DNA from: Yamagishiella unicocca
Lineage: Eukaryota; Chlorophyta; Chlorophyceae; Chlamydomonadales; Volvocaceae
Length of the DNA stretch: 64,000 nucleotides
Assembly: GCA_003116995.1 (NCBI GenBank)
Contig: BDSL01000043.1
Location: 372,001 to 436,000 of the forward strand
Direction: 5' to 3'
Position 1 is the stretch's first letter. Each line of letters begins with the position of its first letter. The notes under the pieces were generated by a model. It was not told the DNA's origin. It made no database searches and saw only the letters and a program-made list of their open reading frames with translations. Both the position numbers and the translations under genes were made by a program. This document shows positions 50,152 through 61,600 of this stretch, piece by piece.

Positions 50152-53100
50152 TTCCCCGCTCGCTCCGGCTGCTGGTGCGGTGGCTGCCTCCTGCCCGCGC
50201 TGCTGAGGCTCCCCCGGCTGAGGCGGTGGTGCTGTCGGGGGGGCCGAGGAGGAGCCGGGGCCCGGGCCGGGTGCCACTGCAGCAGCTGCCCCTGGGGCGG
50301 CTACCCCTGGGTCGGCTACCTCTGGGTCGGTGGGGTAGCGTATGGTGGTGATGTTTGGGTTCCCCGCCAGGTGCAGGCGGGTCAGGGCGGGCAGGCGGCG
50401 GAGGAGCTCCAGGGTGGGCCAGCCGGACAGCTGGGCCTCTTCCAGGGTTAGCACCTGGGGTGTGGGGGGGGGGAGGGGGAGGGGAGGGGAGGGGAGGGAG
50501 GGAGGGGAGCCGTCAGGCTTTCATCTTGTTGCCCTCCTTACCGTACGGTAGCCACATGTGCGTGTCCCGTTGCAAAGACCATCACGGGGCACCCGGGGCA
50601 GCCGCAGCCGTCCCTCTGACACCCTAAAACCCTAAAGCCCCCAACGAAACCAGCACGAAAACAGCACCAATCACAACAGCCGCCGCAGCAGCAGCAGGGG
50701 CAGCAGTAAAACACTGGCAGCAGCAGCAGCAGCAGAAGCAGCGGGCGTGGGGGCGGGCAGCAGCAGTAGGGGGGGCATCCGCAGGGGCAGTAGGCGGCCG
50801 CAGGGGCATGCTACCCCAGGCATCGTCATCAGGTGCCTCAGCAGGAGGCCACAGGCGGCCCTCACCCCCTCGCACCTGCAATCGAGGGAACAGCGAGGCC
50901 AGCAGCTCCGCAGCTGCCTCGTCATCGCAGCCCCTGCCGCTACTGCCGCCCCGCTGCTCCTCACGACCCTCCTCGCCACGCCCTTCGCTTCTTATTGCTG
51001 CTGCTGCTGCTTCCGGGGCTGGCGCCACTGCTGCTGCGACTGCTGCCGGTGCTACTGCTGCTGCTGCTTCCGGGGCTGGTGCCACTGCTGCTGCTTCCGG
51101 GGCTGGTGCCACTGCTGCTGCTGCCGGTGCTACTGCTGCTTCCGGGGCTGGTGCCACTGCTGCTGCTGCCGGTGCTACTGCTGCTTCCGGGGCTGGTGCC
51201 ACTGCTGCTGCTGCCGGTGCTACTGCTGCTGCCGGGGCTGGTGCCACTGCTGCTGCTGCCGGTGCTACTGCTGCTTCCGGGGCTGGTGCCACTGCTGCTG
51301 CTGCCGGTGCTACTGCTGCTGCCGGGGCCGGTGCCACTGGTGCCACTGCTGCTGCTACTGCCGGCGCTGCTGCTACTGCCGCTGCTGCCGCGGGCTCCAG
51401 GGAGCGGATGGGGTTGCCGCAGAGGTGCAGCTCCTCCAGGGAGGGCAGGCTGGGAGCCACACGCAGCACCTGGGTGGGAGGGGGTTGTAGTTGCGGTGGC
51501 ATAGCATGCGAGAGTTAGGGAGGGGTTGAGGGGTTGGGGGGGTGGACTTGGGGGCTGCGGAGATCAGGGTTTTTGGGTTTTAGGGTTTTGCGCCATGGGC
51601 CCTATCCCATGGGCAGCTGCGTCATCAGGTGCCGGAGGTATTCGGCGCTAGGACGAATCCCCGTACGGCTGGCGTGTGGCTGTGGTGTGTGGAGGGGCGC
51701 TGGTGGCGGGAGCGGTGAGCGCGAGCACAGGGGGCCGTGCACCCTAATGAAACGAGGGGCGCGCAGAATCCCATACGGCGCCAGAAGGAAGGGTGCGACG
51801 GCCGGCAACCGTACACAACCGCCGTGTCGTACCCACGTCGTGCCACGTGACGCCGCAGTCGTTGAGTACGAGCGCTCGGATCCCGGCCAACAGCGGGGCA
51901 GGCGGCTGGAGCGGCGGGGGGATCTGCGGGCGGAGGGGAAGTGGGCGTTGGGTTTGGGTTTGGGTTTGGGTTTGGGTTTGGGTTTGGGTTTGCGGGTGGC
52001 GGTGCGGAAATTGCGAAGTCGCGGCGTCAAGTCGAACCCGCATGTGCAAGGCGGCGAGTGTCCGGCCACCAGGGGTCTGGCAAGCAGGGGTGACAGCGAG
52101 GCGGGGAGAAGGGGGTGGACGCGGTGTGGGGCTGCAGGGGGTGCTCCAGGGAGGGATGCCAGTGGCGACCGCGTGGCCACCAGGCCGTGTCAGGACAGCG
52201 CCCCGAAACCCGGAAGCCGTACCAGCCCGCAAAACGACATCCTCAGTTTGCGTAACCGCACGTGTCAGGACAGCACCCCGAAACCCGGAAGCCGTACCAG
52301 CCCGCAAAACGACATCCTCAGTTTGCATAACCGCTCGTGTCAGGACAGCGCCCCGAAACCCGGAAGCCGTACCAGCCCGCAAAACGACATCCTCAGTTTG
52401 CATAACCGCTCGTGTCAGGACAGCGCCCCGAAACCCGGAAGCCGTACCAGCCCGCAAAACGACATCCTCAGTTTGCATAACCGCTCGCCGCCAGGATCAC
52501 GCCGGCAGCAGCACCACCACCACCACCAACCCCCTTGCGCCACCACCACCGCCACCATCGCCATCACCACCACCAACCCCCTTGCGCCACCACCACCGCC
52601 ACCATCGCCATCACCACCACCAACCCCCTTGCGCCACCACCACCACCACCACCACCACCACCACCACCACCACCACCGCCACCGCCACCGCCACCATTAC
52701 GCGCCCAGAAGATACCAGTGGCGGTGAGGGGCCTATATATCCCCGCCTTGTACGTACATCCTTTCATCCCGCCCGCTCAGCTTCCCCCTCCCCTCCGAAA
52801 CCCGCCCCTGTAGTCAAACACCTTGTGCTTCCCCCCCTCCCCTCGTCTCTCCCCTCCATCCCCAGCCAACCGGCCGCCCACCTGCAGCTTGTTCTCACTG
52901 AGGTTGAGCACCGCCAGCGAGGGCAGCGCCGAAACCAGCGTCTCCACGAAAGCCCACTGGGCCACCAGATTGGAGGTCAGGTCCAGGGAGGTGAGGGCGG
53001 GGAGCGCGGAGCACAGCTCGGAAGCGTCTCCCTGCGGGGTTTGGGGGAATGGCTGGGGGTTGAGGCAGAGCGGAGGTCAAATGCTGGCAGCGAGCCGGAC

Positions 53101-53555
53101 CCCGTGAGGCTCTGACTCACGACAAACGATACGTCCATGCCCACCAGGCGAGCAGATTCCAGGGCGTGAATCTGGCGCTGCCTCTGCTGGATCTTCTCCT
53201 CTCCGATCATCTGCACCTGGACGCGTCGCTTGCGGAGCGTGTGCACGTAAAGTTCGTCTGCCGAGACCTCCTCGCCATGTTCGGCTGTCTCGTTGTTGTA
53301 CCGCGCACGCAGGGCCTGCAGCAAGCTTATGCCGAAGCATACTCGCTCCATGCGGACGAAGGAGCCGGACGTCGTGCCCGACTTGCAGTCGAAATAGCGG
53401 ACGCCTGCCGTGCTGCCATCGTGCTTGCCGCGCGACGGGTCGTCCCATTCCACACCTACCCACGTGCCCTCTTGCTGAGCAACAGGGCCTATATAAAGAA
53501 CAGTTGCATAGTCTTTGAGAATGCGCACGCGGCAGCCCACGGCTGGTGCTGCCAT
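45254..53555 (-). CDS. TBCE: Tubulin-specific chaperone / folding cofactor E
   Basis: Eleven exons, 2487 nt, 828 aa: 53121-53555, 52882-53031, 51837-51923, 50876-51469, 49945-50454, 49393-49452, 48599-48703, 47957-48051, 47169-47277, 46183-46359, 45254-45418. CAP-Gly domain about 5-75 (VGCRVRILKDYATVLYIG, WVGVEWDDPSRGKHDGS, with the GKHDG tubulin-binding motif). Leucine-rich repeats follow from about 146 (LPALTSLDLTSN, LAVLNLSENKLQ, IRALVLNDCGVTW, LEELHLCGNPIRSLEP, LTRLHLAGNPNITTI, LRLTSNPVL). Then comes the RRDSELRYL segment and a C-terminal ubiquitin-like domain about 690-800 (VKKLPRSTTVSALRLLCERL). TBCE binds alpha-tubulin and, with cofactors C and D, drives heterodimer assembly in the cytosol. 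It is about 300 aa longer than typical TBCE because of Ala/Pro-rich inserts between leucine-rich repeats. A further C-terminal exon after 45279 cannot be excluded. Confidence 0.95.
45568..45730 (+). repeat. (CAGG)n tract, CCTG on the TBCE sense strand
   Basis: About 160 bp of CAGG units with GCGACCAGG interruptions, in the last TBCE intron (45419-46182). Its orientation relative to transcription is the same CCTG as the VSR paralogue intron. Confidence 0.95.
48375..48560 (-). repeat. Two adjacent M1 module copies in TBCE intron 7
   Basis: A partial copy ends near 48430 (GGGCATCTACGGGTCTTCC) and a longer one spans about 48480-48560 (CCCAACCCAGTTCTCCAGCA, GACATCCACGGG). The longer copy ends within about 40 bp of the exon 7 donor. 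Confidence 0.8.
49009..49158 (+). repeat. 75-bp tandem duplication
   Basis: Two near-identical 75-bp units starting GACGACATTGTACGGCACC and ending CTCCGGGAAACG, in TBCE intron 6. They differ at a couple of bases. Confidence 0.9.
49735..49829 (+). repeat. 12-bp intronic minisatellite
   Basis: Eight units of GGAGCCACCCCT in TBCE intron 5. A GGGCAGGCGA decamer repeat lies just left, at about 49570-49632. Confidence 0.93.
50995..51375 (-). repeat. Coding minisatellite in TBCE exon 4
   Basis: Tandem units of about 60 bp, made of GCTGGTGCCACTGCTGCTG and GGTGCTACTGCTGCTTCC on the plus strand, encode Ala/Pro/Val/Glu runs (VAPAPEAAVAPAAAA) on the gene strand. All variation keeps the frame. Confidence 0.9.
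51950..51992 (+). repeat. (TTTGGG)n hexamer run
   Basis: About seven hexamers in TBCE intron 2. It is G-rich on the plus strand. It resembles but does not equal plant or algal telomere repeats (TTTAGGG, TTTTAGGG). Confidence 0.9.
52187..52487 (+). repeat. 75-bp intronic tandem repeat, four units
   Basis: Units start at about 52187, 52262, 52337 and 52412. Each contains GTGTCAGGACAGC, CGAAACCCGGAAGCCG and ACGACATCCTCAGTTTGC. It is followed by CAC/CCG triplet runs to about 52700. All lie in TBCE intron 2. Confidence 0.93.
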
Positions 53556-55650
53556 TTACCCACTGCCAAGGGCAAATTAGGGGAACTACTACACCAGGCG
53601 TCAGATATTTGTGATCAGGACGATCAAATTGCGCATTTATTAGGGTTTGCTGCCAGCTTGGATTATTAGCTGTCGGAACTTGTCGTGCGAATCGTGGGAC
53701 AGCTTAACCCTGCCTTCGGCCGCAACACAAACATCGCCGCCCAGCTTACGTATCTTGGCCATGTTGAGCACATGGATCGATAGTGGCGCGCCGGATGGCC
53801 TACTTGCCCGCTTGTCGGCCCCACATTCCTGCACATCCCTGCTCATTTAGGCACCACCTGCCCCCTCTCCTGCCCCTGTCATCCTCACGGCACCCTGACT
53901 TGACCTCGGACCTTGAAGGACCTCGAGATGCTCGTGTGGGTGGCTGACCTCCGATAATGGCGCAGGACTTCCCCCCTGGTTCTGAGTGGTCGGCCGTGGA
54001 TTCGCGGATTCTCTTATCAAACCCCCTGGTTCTGAGTGGGCCAGTCGTGGGAGGCACAGCTGCTCCCGCAGCTTGCCCCGCTCGGGTGCACTGCCTGGCA
54101 GCCCGCGGGTGCGCACAACCGGACCAGCCGCCTCACCACCGCCTACAGCTGTACGTGCCCTTACGTGCATGTGCCTGCCATCGTCTCGTGGCCGACAGTG
54201 CGTTGGTACGGAGGCCGCAGCGCACAGGCTGTTACACCCAGCACCCCACCTCTGGGATTTACTCTCGTCCATTTTGTCGTCTCTACGCGAGAGAAACGCA
54301 CGTACACGCTTTCGCAGCATCTCGGCTCAGGCACTCATTCCTGGCAGCAGCAGCAGCAGCATCAGCAGCAGCTCCTCGATAACTGCCGTACACGCCGCCC
54401 GTACGAGGGATCATAAAAGCCACGTGATAGGAGCGGAAAGCAGCGGCAGGCCACGTGAGGCCATGAGAGACAGCTAACGGTCGCTCCCGCAGTGCTCCCG
54501 CCAACCCACGGAAATATTCGCATCCAACATCAAGGCACAAATAAGGAAAGGGAAATTCGAACATCGCTACATCACTAATACCTAGCCTGGCCCCGCTGCG
54601 GATGTTGGCAACTGCCACGTGCCACCCACGACCAGCCCGCCGCAATGGAAAGAGGACTGGCGGTGGGGCCTTAAGCTGGGGGCCTTACGGCGGCGATGGG
54701 AGCTGGCGAGACGCGCGCCCCGTGGCGGTGAATCGCACCGCATCTGTCGAGGAGTGGTTGCAAAACATACAACACAAACAATACGCACCACCGGCCTACA
54801 AGCTGCTCCCACCTTTGACACAACTGGACCAAAGCCCCCAACCCGCTCCCACAACACGCATACCGGAATTGGTTTCATGCTACTACTACTGCGGGTGGGT
54901 GGCCGTTGGTACGGCAAGACCCTCGCGAACCTGGCATGGCAACCGTTTCGTCGCCGACCCGGAGCTCCCGACACACACGACAAGAGTGTCGAGCCACGTG
55001 GCGCTCTGTGCCGTTGGGCCGTTGGGGGTTGGGGGGTTTGATGATTGGAAGCCCTCTTTTGGGGTGTGCTACGGCAGCAACCAAGCAACCAACCCGCCTC
55101 CATCATCTCCTGCATCCTCCTCCCGCAAAACCCCTGTTCGACCCTGCGCCTCCCGTGCAACTCTCTACGTCGCCGCTGCGCCAACTTCAAAACCTCCCAC
55201 CCACTCCGTGCTTCCGCCCCCCTTTCCCCTCTCTCCAGCCCCGCCCCCCCCCGCGGCCCCAGTCCACCGGCCCCTCTGCCCCTCACCGACGTGCCACGGC
55301 GCGTGCCAGGGGCCCCTCCTGCCCCTCACCGACGCGCCGTGGCACGCCATGAACCGGGCCGCACCGGGCTGCACTCCTACACCGGGCCGCACCGCGCTGC
55401 ACTCCTACCGCCCTTCAATTGGTCGTCCGCCTTTCACCAGACAGGGGTGCCGCCGCCGCCGATGCAGCGCAGCGACGTCCTTCCCCCCGGGCATCAGGCA
55501 GCGACAGCGGCAGCACAACCAATATGATACTCGTCGATCCCCTCCCCCCCTTTCAACTATCGCTGCCGCCCTTCTCCTCCCGACACTGCGCGGGGTCGCG
55601 AGAAGGCCCGACACCCAGGGCGGGGGGAGACGAGAGAAGCGCGAGCTCCC
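53556..55650. other. Intergenic between TBCE 5' end and SNX 3' end
   Basis: A 68-codon minus-strand frame at 53640-53846 (MAKIRKLGGDVCVAAEGRVK) ends 85 bp before the TBCE ATG. It may be an upstream open frame or a terminal exon of an unrecognised gene. Minus-strand fragments near 54.0-54.3 kb (MDESKSQR followed by a GT; APERGKLREQLCLPRLAHSE) might belong to the same small gene, but I cannot assemble them with confidence. The rest is Pro/Arg-rich low complexity. Confidence 0.4.
53972..54039 (-). repeat. Short module M3 flanked by an 18-bp direct repeat
   Basis: CCCCCTGGTTCTGAGTGG occurs at 53972-53989 and again at 54022-54039. The 32 bp between them are the M3 module (TCGGCCGTGGATTCGCGG, ATTCTCTTATCAAA). 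M3 recurs at about 440-475, 19510-19555, 23160-23185, 58975-59005, 59285-59350, 61110-61175 and 61775-61830. Confidence 0.9.
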
Positions 55651-58600
55651 TTAAAACCCGCCAGCCGCCACCGCCCGGTACGTGCCGTAGCCGCCGCCGC
55701 CGCCGCCGCTGCGGCCGGCGCCGGCGCCGCCTCCACCCGGCGCCGCCGCTGCCGCCAGTGTGGCCAGCGCCCCCGCCGCCTCCTGCCACAGCTCCTGCGC
55801 CTTCTGCGCCGCCGCCAGCTGCACCAGCGCAAACTCGCGCACCGAGTCCGCCAGCTCGCGGCTCATGTGGGCCTTATGGGGGCGCGCGTGGGAGCGGGGT
55901 TGGGTGGGAAGGGCCGCGACAGCAGGGGAGTGTGAGGGATGGAGCGGTATGGGTATATGGAGTGAATGTGTGTGGGGTGGGTGGGTTCGAGGGAAACCCG
56001 TGGGGTGGGTGGGTGGGTGGGTGTGCAGCGATGCCGAGACACGAGAGAGGGCTCCATATGTCAAACGCTTCGCAAAAGTGGGATGGTTTGTGAGGGGGGT
56101 GGATTGTGTGTGGGGGTTGTCCGGCTCCCAGTGGCCGTAAGGAAGGAGCGACGAGGAGCAGCACGCCGCCGTGCGGTCCCCTCCACCCCTTCCCCCTTTA
56201 CCCCCCCTAACCTCCCCTCTACCCCCCCCTCTACCCCCCCTCTACCGCTTCTCCCTCTACCCTCTACCCTTTACCCCAACCCTCTACCCCTTCCCCCTCT
56301 CTGCCGCTTCTCCCTCTACCCTTCCCCTCCCCTCCGCAGCACCTTGAACGCCGCCAGCTCAGCTGCATTGCGGCTGCCCACTCGCTCGTACTCGTCCCTC
56401 GCCGCCGCCACCGCCACCGCCAGCTGCGACACCAGCAGCCGCAGAGCCTCCACCTGGCGGGGAGGGGGCAGGTGGGGGCAGGTGGGGGCAGGACGCGCGT
56501 AAGGCCCACCGTCGGCGGGAACAGTAATGCCGCAGCACACTGGGGAGATAGATGCTGGAGGCTTCGCCGGCGACAGATGGTGGAGGCTTCCCGGCAACAA
56601 AGCCCTTCTCACTTCGAACAATGTGTACGACACCCCACACCCACACCTTCTTCAACGCCGCCGGCGCCGGCGAAGCGGCGGCGGCGGCGGCGGCCCCCCC
56701 TGCTCGCGCCTCCGCCTCCGCCAGCCGCATCCGCGCCTCCTTCTCATCCGCCTCCAGCGTCGCCACCGTCAGCAGGCAGCGCTCCCGCGCCGCCAGCCCC
56801 GCCGCCGCGCCCGGCGCCGCCGCCAGCCAGTCGTGCAGCGGCATCAGGTGCTTGGCGGAGGCGTCGGTGGCGATGCAGTACAGCTTGCCGACCTGCGGGC
56901 GGGGTGTGTGTACGGCAGCCATGTAGCGATGCAGTACAGCTTTCCGATCTGCGGGCGGTGTGTGTGTACGGCAGCCGCGGCGGAGGGCCCTTTACCACCG
57001 TACAGCCGCCGTCCCGCCCCCTCGCCGTCCCGTCCCCGGCTCCCCCTCCTTCTTCGGGCAACGGGGCTTCCCCGCTCAATACACAATACCCCCCCGGCCC
57101 CCGCGCCCCCGCGCTCTTACCTTTGTGCCGCTCTCCTCCGTCGCCCGCAGTGCCGCCGCGGGTGTGGGTCCCACCGCCTCCGGCGCCGCCCCCTCCGCCG
57201 TCAGGTCCGCCTCCGCCGCCGCCCCCAGCACCTTGGCCAGGTCCCCCACCACCGTGGCGGCCTTGGTGCTCCGAAACACAAAGTGGTCCGCCCGCCGGCT
57301 GAGCGTCATCAGCGCATCGCAGCGCTCCTGGGAGGGCGGCGGGAGGAGGGGAGTTGCAAAAATGGACCAGTTACTTGACGTGGGAAGTGTGTAGCTGGCG
57401 CATAGGCTTCGGACACCTGGACGCCCGCGCAACCTGGTGGGCTGGGATTGGCTCTCCAAAAAAGGGTTCGAGGGAAACCCGTGGATGTCCGAAAAAAATC
57501 GTTTAAAACAGAAGTTTTGAGATGCATGGGAAGGGAGGGGAGGGTTACAAGTTAAAGGGAGGGGAGGGGAGGGGAGTTACATAAACGGACCGGTAACTCG
57601 ACTGGGGAAATGTAGTGGGCGCATAGCCTTCGGACACCGGGACGCGCGCGCATGCTACTGGACTAGGGTGGCCGGCCACAAACACGGACGTGACGACGGC
57701 GGGTGCGGTGAAGAGGAAGAACGAGTGGGCTAAAGCCGAGGACTGGAATGGCGACCGGGGAAGCGATGCCGCGGGATGCACCGAGGGCTGGCGACGGTGA
57801 GGGGATGGGGGGAGGGGAGGGGGAGAGACCCGTGTACCCGTGCGCAGGGGATGGGGGATGGGGGAGGGAGGGGCATCGTGGTCTGGGTGTGCGGAGGATG
57901 GGGGAGGGAGGGGCATCGTGGTCTGGGTGTGCGGCTCCTCGGCTGCCAACCCAGCACCCTCCGGCGTCAATCCCCCGCTTTGTTCCCAGTTGTTACTTGT
58001 CACATGGTAATAACCGGTTCCCAGAACATGCCTGGCGCCCACTACTCGTCGCTGTGCTTAATCGCCAGCGAGTGTTTCCTTTCTCTTAAGAGCCAGGACC
58101 CTGCTGAGCCAGGTATACCCTACCCGCTTCCGCCCCCACCCCCGCCCGGCATATCACTCCGTCCCCCTCCGCCCCATGCCCCCGCCCCCTCCCCCCCCCC
58201 AACACGCACACTGTTAACACAACAAAAAAAAACACTCACCTCCCCCGCCCATCCCCACAAACGGGTTTCTGTAAACGGTTGTTCTCCTCGTACACGGGTT
58301 TTCCTCGCACCCCCCACCCCAGTCGCGTTACCGGTTCTTTTATTGTAACCCCCCAACACGGCACACTCGCCTGTAGAGATGCCGCCTCTTCGCGCAGGCG
58401 TTCCTCCCTCGAGGAGGGCTGCGGGGCCGTGGCCGGAGGAGGAGGGGCGGGGGGGGGGGATACAGTCGCAAGGGGGACACAAGCAAAAGAACGACAGCGG
58501 CAGCGGCGGCTGCTGGCGGTGGTGATGGTGTGGACCAGTGCTGCCCCAACATGGCATCATGCTCCCTCCGTTTTCCCTCTTACCCCCCTCTCTCCCGCCC

Positions 58601-61600
58601 CCTTTCGCCGGCCTCCCCCTTGGCCGCCCCCTCTCTCCCGCCTCCCTCGTTCGCCCCCCCCCTTTTGCGCCCCCCCCCTCTTTCCCCCCTCCTCCCCCGC
58701 CCCCACCTGCACCCGCTGCAGCACCCCCCTCATCTGTGCCGCCCGCTCGTGCACCAGGCGGTACATGTCCTTCTGGTCGGAGGCGGAGCGGGTCACCTCC
58801 ACGGGGGAGGGGACGGTGCGCTCGCGCCCGACAACCTGGGGGGGGGGGTCGAGGGAGACCCGGGGGGGGGTTGAGGGGAGGGTATGAGGGGCGGGGGGGG
58901 GGGCGAGGAAACCCAGTTACACGACGTAGGAAACGGAGGGCAGGAACTAACTGGCGACCGGGGGTGGGGGTTATATAAGAGAATCCGCGAATCCACGGCC
59001 GGGGGTGGGGGGGTAAAGTGCGTGAGGGAGGTGCGGGGGTGGGGGGGACCGAGGGAGATGGGGTGGCGAGAAAGCCCCGGTAATTGTGAGGGGCGAGAGG
59101 AGGAGGAGAGAGGGCGGGAGGGGACGGCGGGCTCGGCAAACACCCGAGAGCAGGCCGGGCAACGCGGCGGGTCCTTGTTGTGACATCGCCGCCTGCACTT
59201 CTCCCTTCCACCAACCCCCCCGCCCCCCGTGGCCTTTTTTTTGCAGCGCCTCCGCTCCGTCTCCTCGCCGCGCCTCTCCTCTGGACCACCACCTTCACCG
59301 CCCACGGTTTGCCGGCAGTCCGGGGGTCCGCGGGTCCTCTCATAAATCCTCCCCTGGCATCCTCCTCCGCACCCCGGGGCCTTTTTTGGCACCCCCCCCT
59401 CCCCCCAGGGCCGCGCGCCAACTATCCTGTCCCGTCGCGTAAAACGGTTTTTACACCCCCCCCTTTCCCCCCGCCCCTCCCTCCTCCCCCCGGCCTCCCC
59501 CGCCCTGCCCCGCAGCCTGTGTCGTTGTATGGGTTGGCTCTCGCTGATGCCCCCGGCCCCCGGCCGCCTCCTCCCCCCCTCTCCACCCGCCCACCTGGAA
59601 CAGCAGTCGGGCGGTGCTCTTGGCCAGCCCCGGGGGCGCTGACGGCTGCAGCCGGAGCCACTCGGGGCTGGTGCGGAGGTCGGGGGTGGGGGAGCGGAGC
59701 CAGACCTGCGGGGAAGGGGGGGGGTCGAGGGAAACCCGTGGAAGGGGGGTTCGAGGGAAACCCGTGGATGTCCGGAAAAACGTTTAAAACAGAAGGGAAA
59801 CCCGTCGAGGGAAACCCGTGGAAGGGGGGGGTAGAGACCGGTTACACGACATGGGAAGGGGGTTACAGGAAAGAACGGGGGAGCGGAGCCACACCTGTGG
59901 GGGAGGGGGGGTAGAGACCGGTTACACGACATGGGGACGGGGGTTACAGGAAAGAACGGGGGAGCGGAGCCACACCTGGGGGGGAGGGGGGGTAGAGACC
60001 GGTTACACGACATGGGGACGGGGGTTACAGGAAAGAACGGGGGAGCGGAGCCAGACCTGGGGGGAAGGGGTTCGAGGAAGACCCGTGGATGCCGAAGGAA
60101 GGAAGGAAGGGGGGGGCATAGAGACCGGTTACACGACATGGGAAGGGGGGTACAGAAAAGTACAGAAAACAACGGGGGAAGGGGGGTTAAAAATAATAAC
60201 CGGGGAAGGGTTGTGTGAGGGGCCGGCCGGGGTTGTGTGAGGGGAGGGTTGCAAGGAAAACCCGTGGAGGAAGGAAAAGGGGGGGAGGGAGGGGAGTTGG
60301 TGGTCTGGACGGATACGAGGAGTGGATGGTTTGGGCGGTTGGACTATTGGGGATTTCGACCCAAGCTGATTGCCGCGTGTCCAAAAGGTTGCTAGGAGAA
60401 CGTTTCGATGCCCTGAGGGAGGCGGTTGTCGCTACTTGCCTTGGCAATGCCATGTCAGCAATGCCATGTCAGCAATGCCATGTCAGCAATGCCATGTCAG
60501 CAGTGTCACATTGCATCGGTCAACCCTCTCCTAGCCCCTCCTTCCCCTCCTGAAGCCCGTGCCCCTCTCCCCTCCCGTCCCCGTTTCTGGCCACCACCCA
60601 CTTTAGACGAGTCAAAACCCAAACCCGACACCCACCCTCCCTCCCACACACGCCCCCCCCCCACGCACACCGGCCCCAGCCCCACCTGCGTCGCTTCAGA
60701 TGGCCCCATCACTGGGTGAACCACCAGCCTGTGTGTTTGTTTGGGCCGGGGGGAGGGCACAGGCGGTTATGTCGGTTGCATCGGTTAGAATCCAGGTAAA
60801 CCGGTTGGACACGTCGGCGCGCCCCTGACGCCGCTGCCTGACCACGGCAGCCCCACCGCTCCCCCACCCGGCCCCTCTCCCGCCTCGCCGACCATTTCCC
60901 CCCCCCGGCCCCACCCCCCTTGACAAGAACGCGCCTCTCTCTTTCTCCGGGGGTGTTTCCTAATCGGTTTCCTACTCAGTGCCGACCCACGGGCTATCCC
61001 CCCATTGCCCCCGCCCCTAATACCCCGGCCCCCCTCCCAAAACACACGTCTTCCCCCTCCATACCCTAGCACCAACCCCTGAGCACCCCCCGCCCTTGCC
61101 GCGCCTCTCGGCTTGACCACCACCTTCACCGCCCTTGGTTTGTCGGCCGTGGACCCGCGGATCCTCTTATACACCCCCCCCCGCGTCGTCGGTTTTTTCG
61201 GGCATCCACGGGTCTTCCTCGAACCCCCCGCGTCGTCGTGTAACCGCGTCTCCTCGCCCCCACCCCCCCGCCCCCGCGCACCTCAAACATCTGTTCTAAA
61301 CGGTTTTCCACGTCATCCACGGGTCTTCTCGGCCCCCGTAGTCGTCGGCCATAGTCGTCGCGCATCTCACTCCATCCCTTCTGCCCCCGCCTGCCTGTCG
61401 CATGCCTTCATCCTCGCCGCCCGGTCCTGACACTCGCCGCCTTTGCTCGCTCGGTCTTTCTTGCCGTCCTTCAGGTCAGTCTACAAATTCCCTTTTTTGC
61501 ACGTAACCGGGCGGGTTCCTTCGTGCCAGGCACCCTGTTCTTTCGTTCCGGGCTGCGCTCCACTTCGGTCCTCGCCTCCTCGTCCGTTGCACCCACTTCT

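Noticed and set aside
51950..51992. Interstitial telomere
   Set aside because: The hexamer lacks the A of plant and algal telomere repeats and the run is only about 42 bp.
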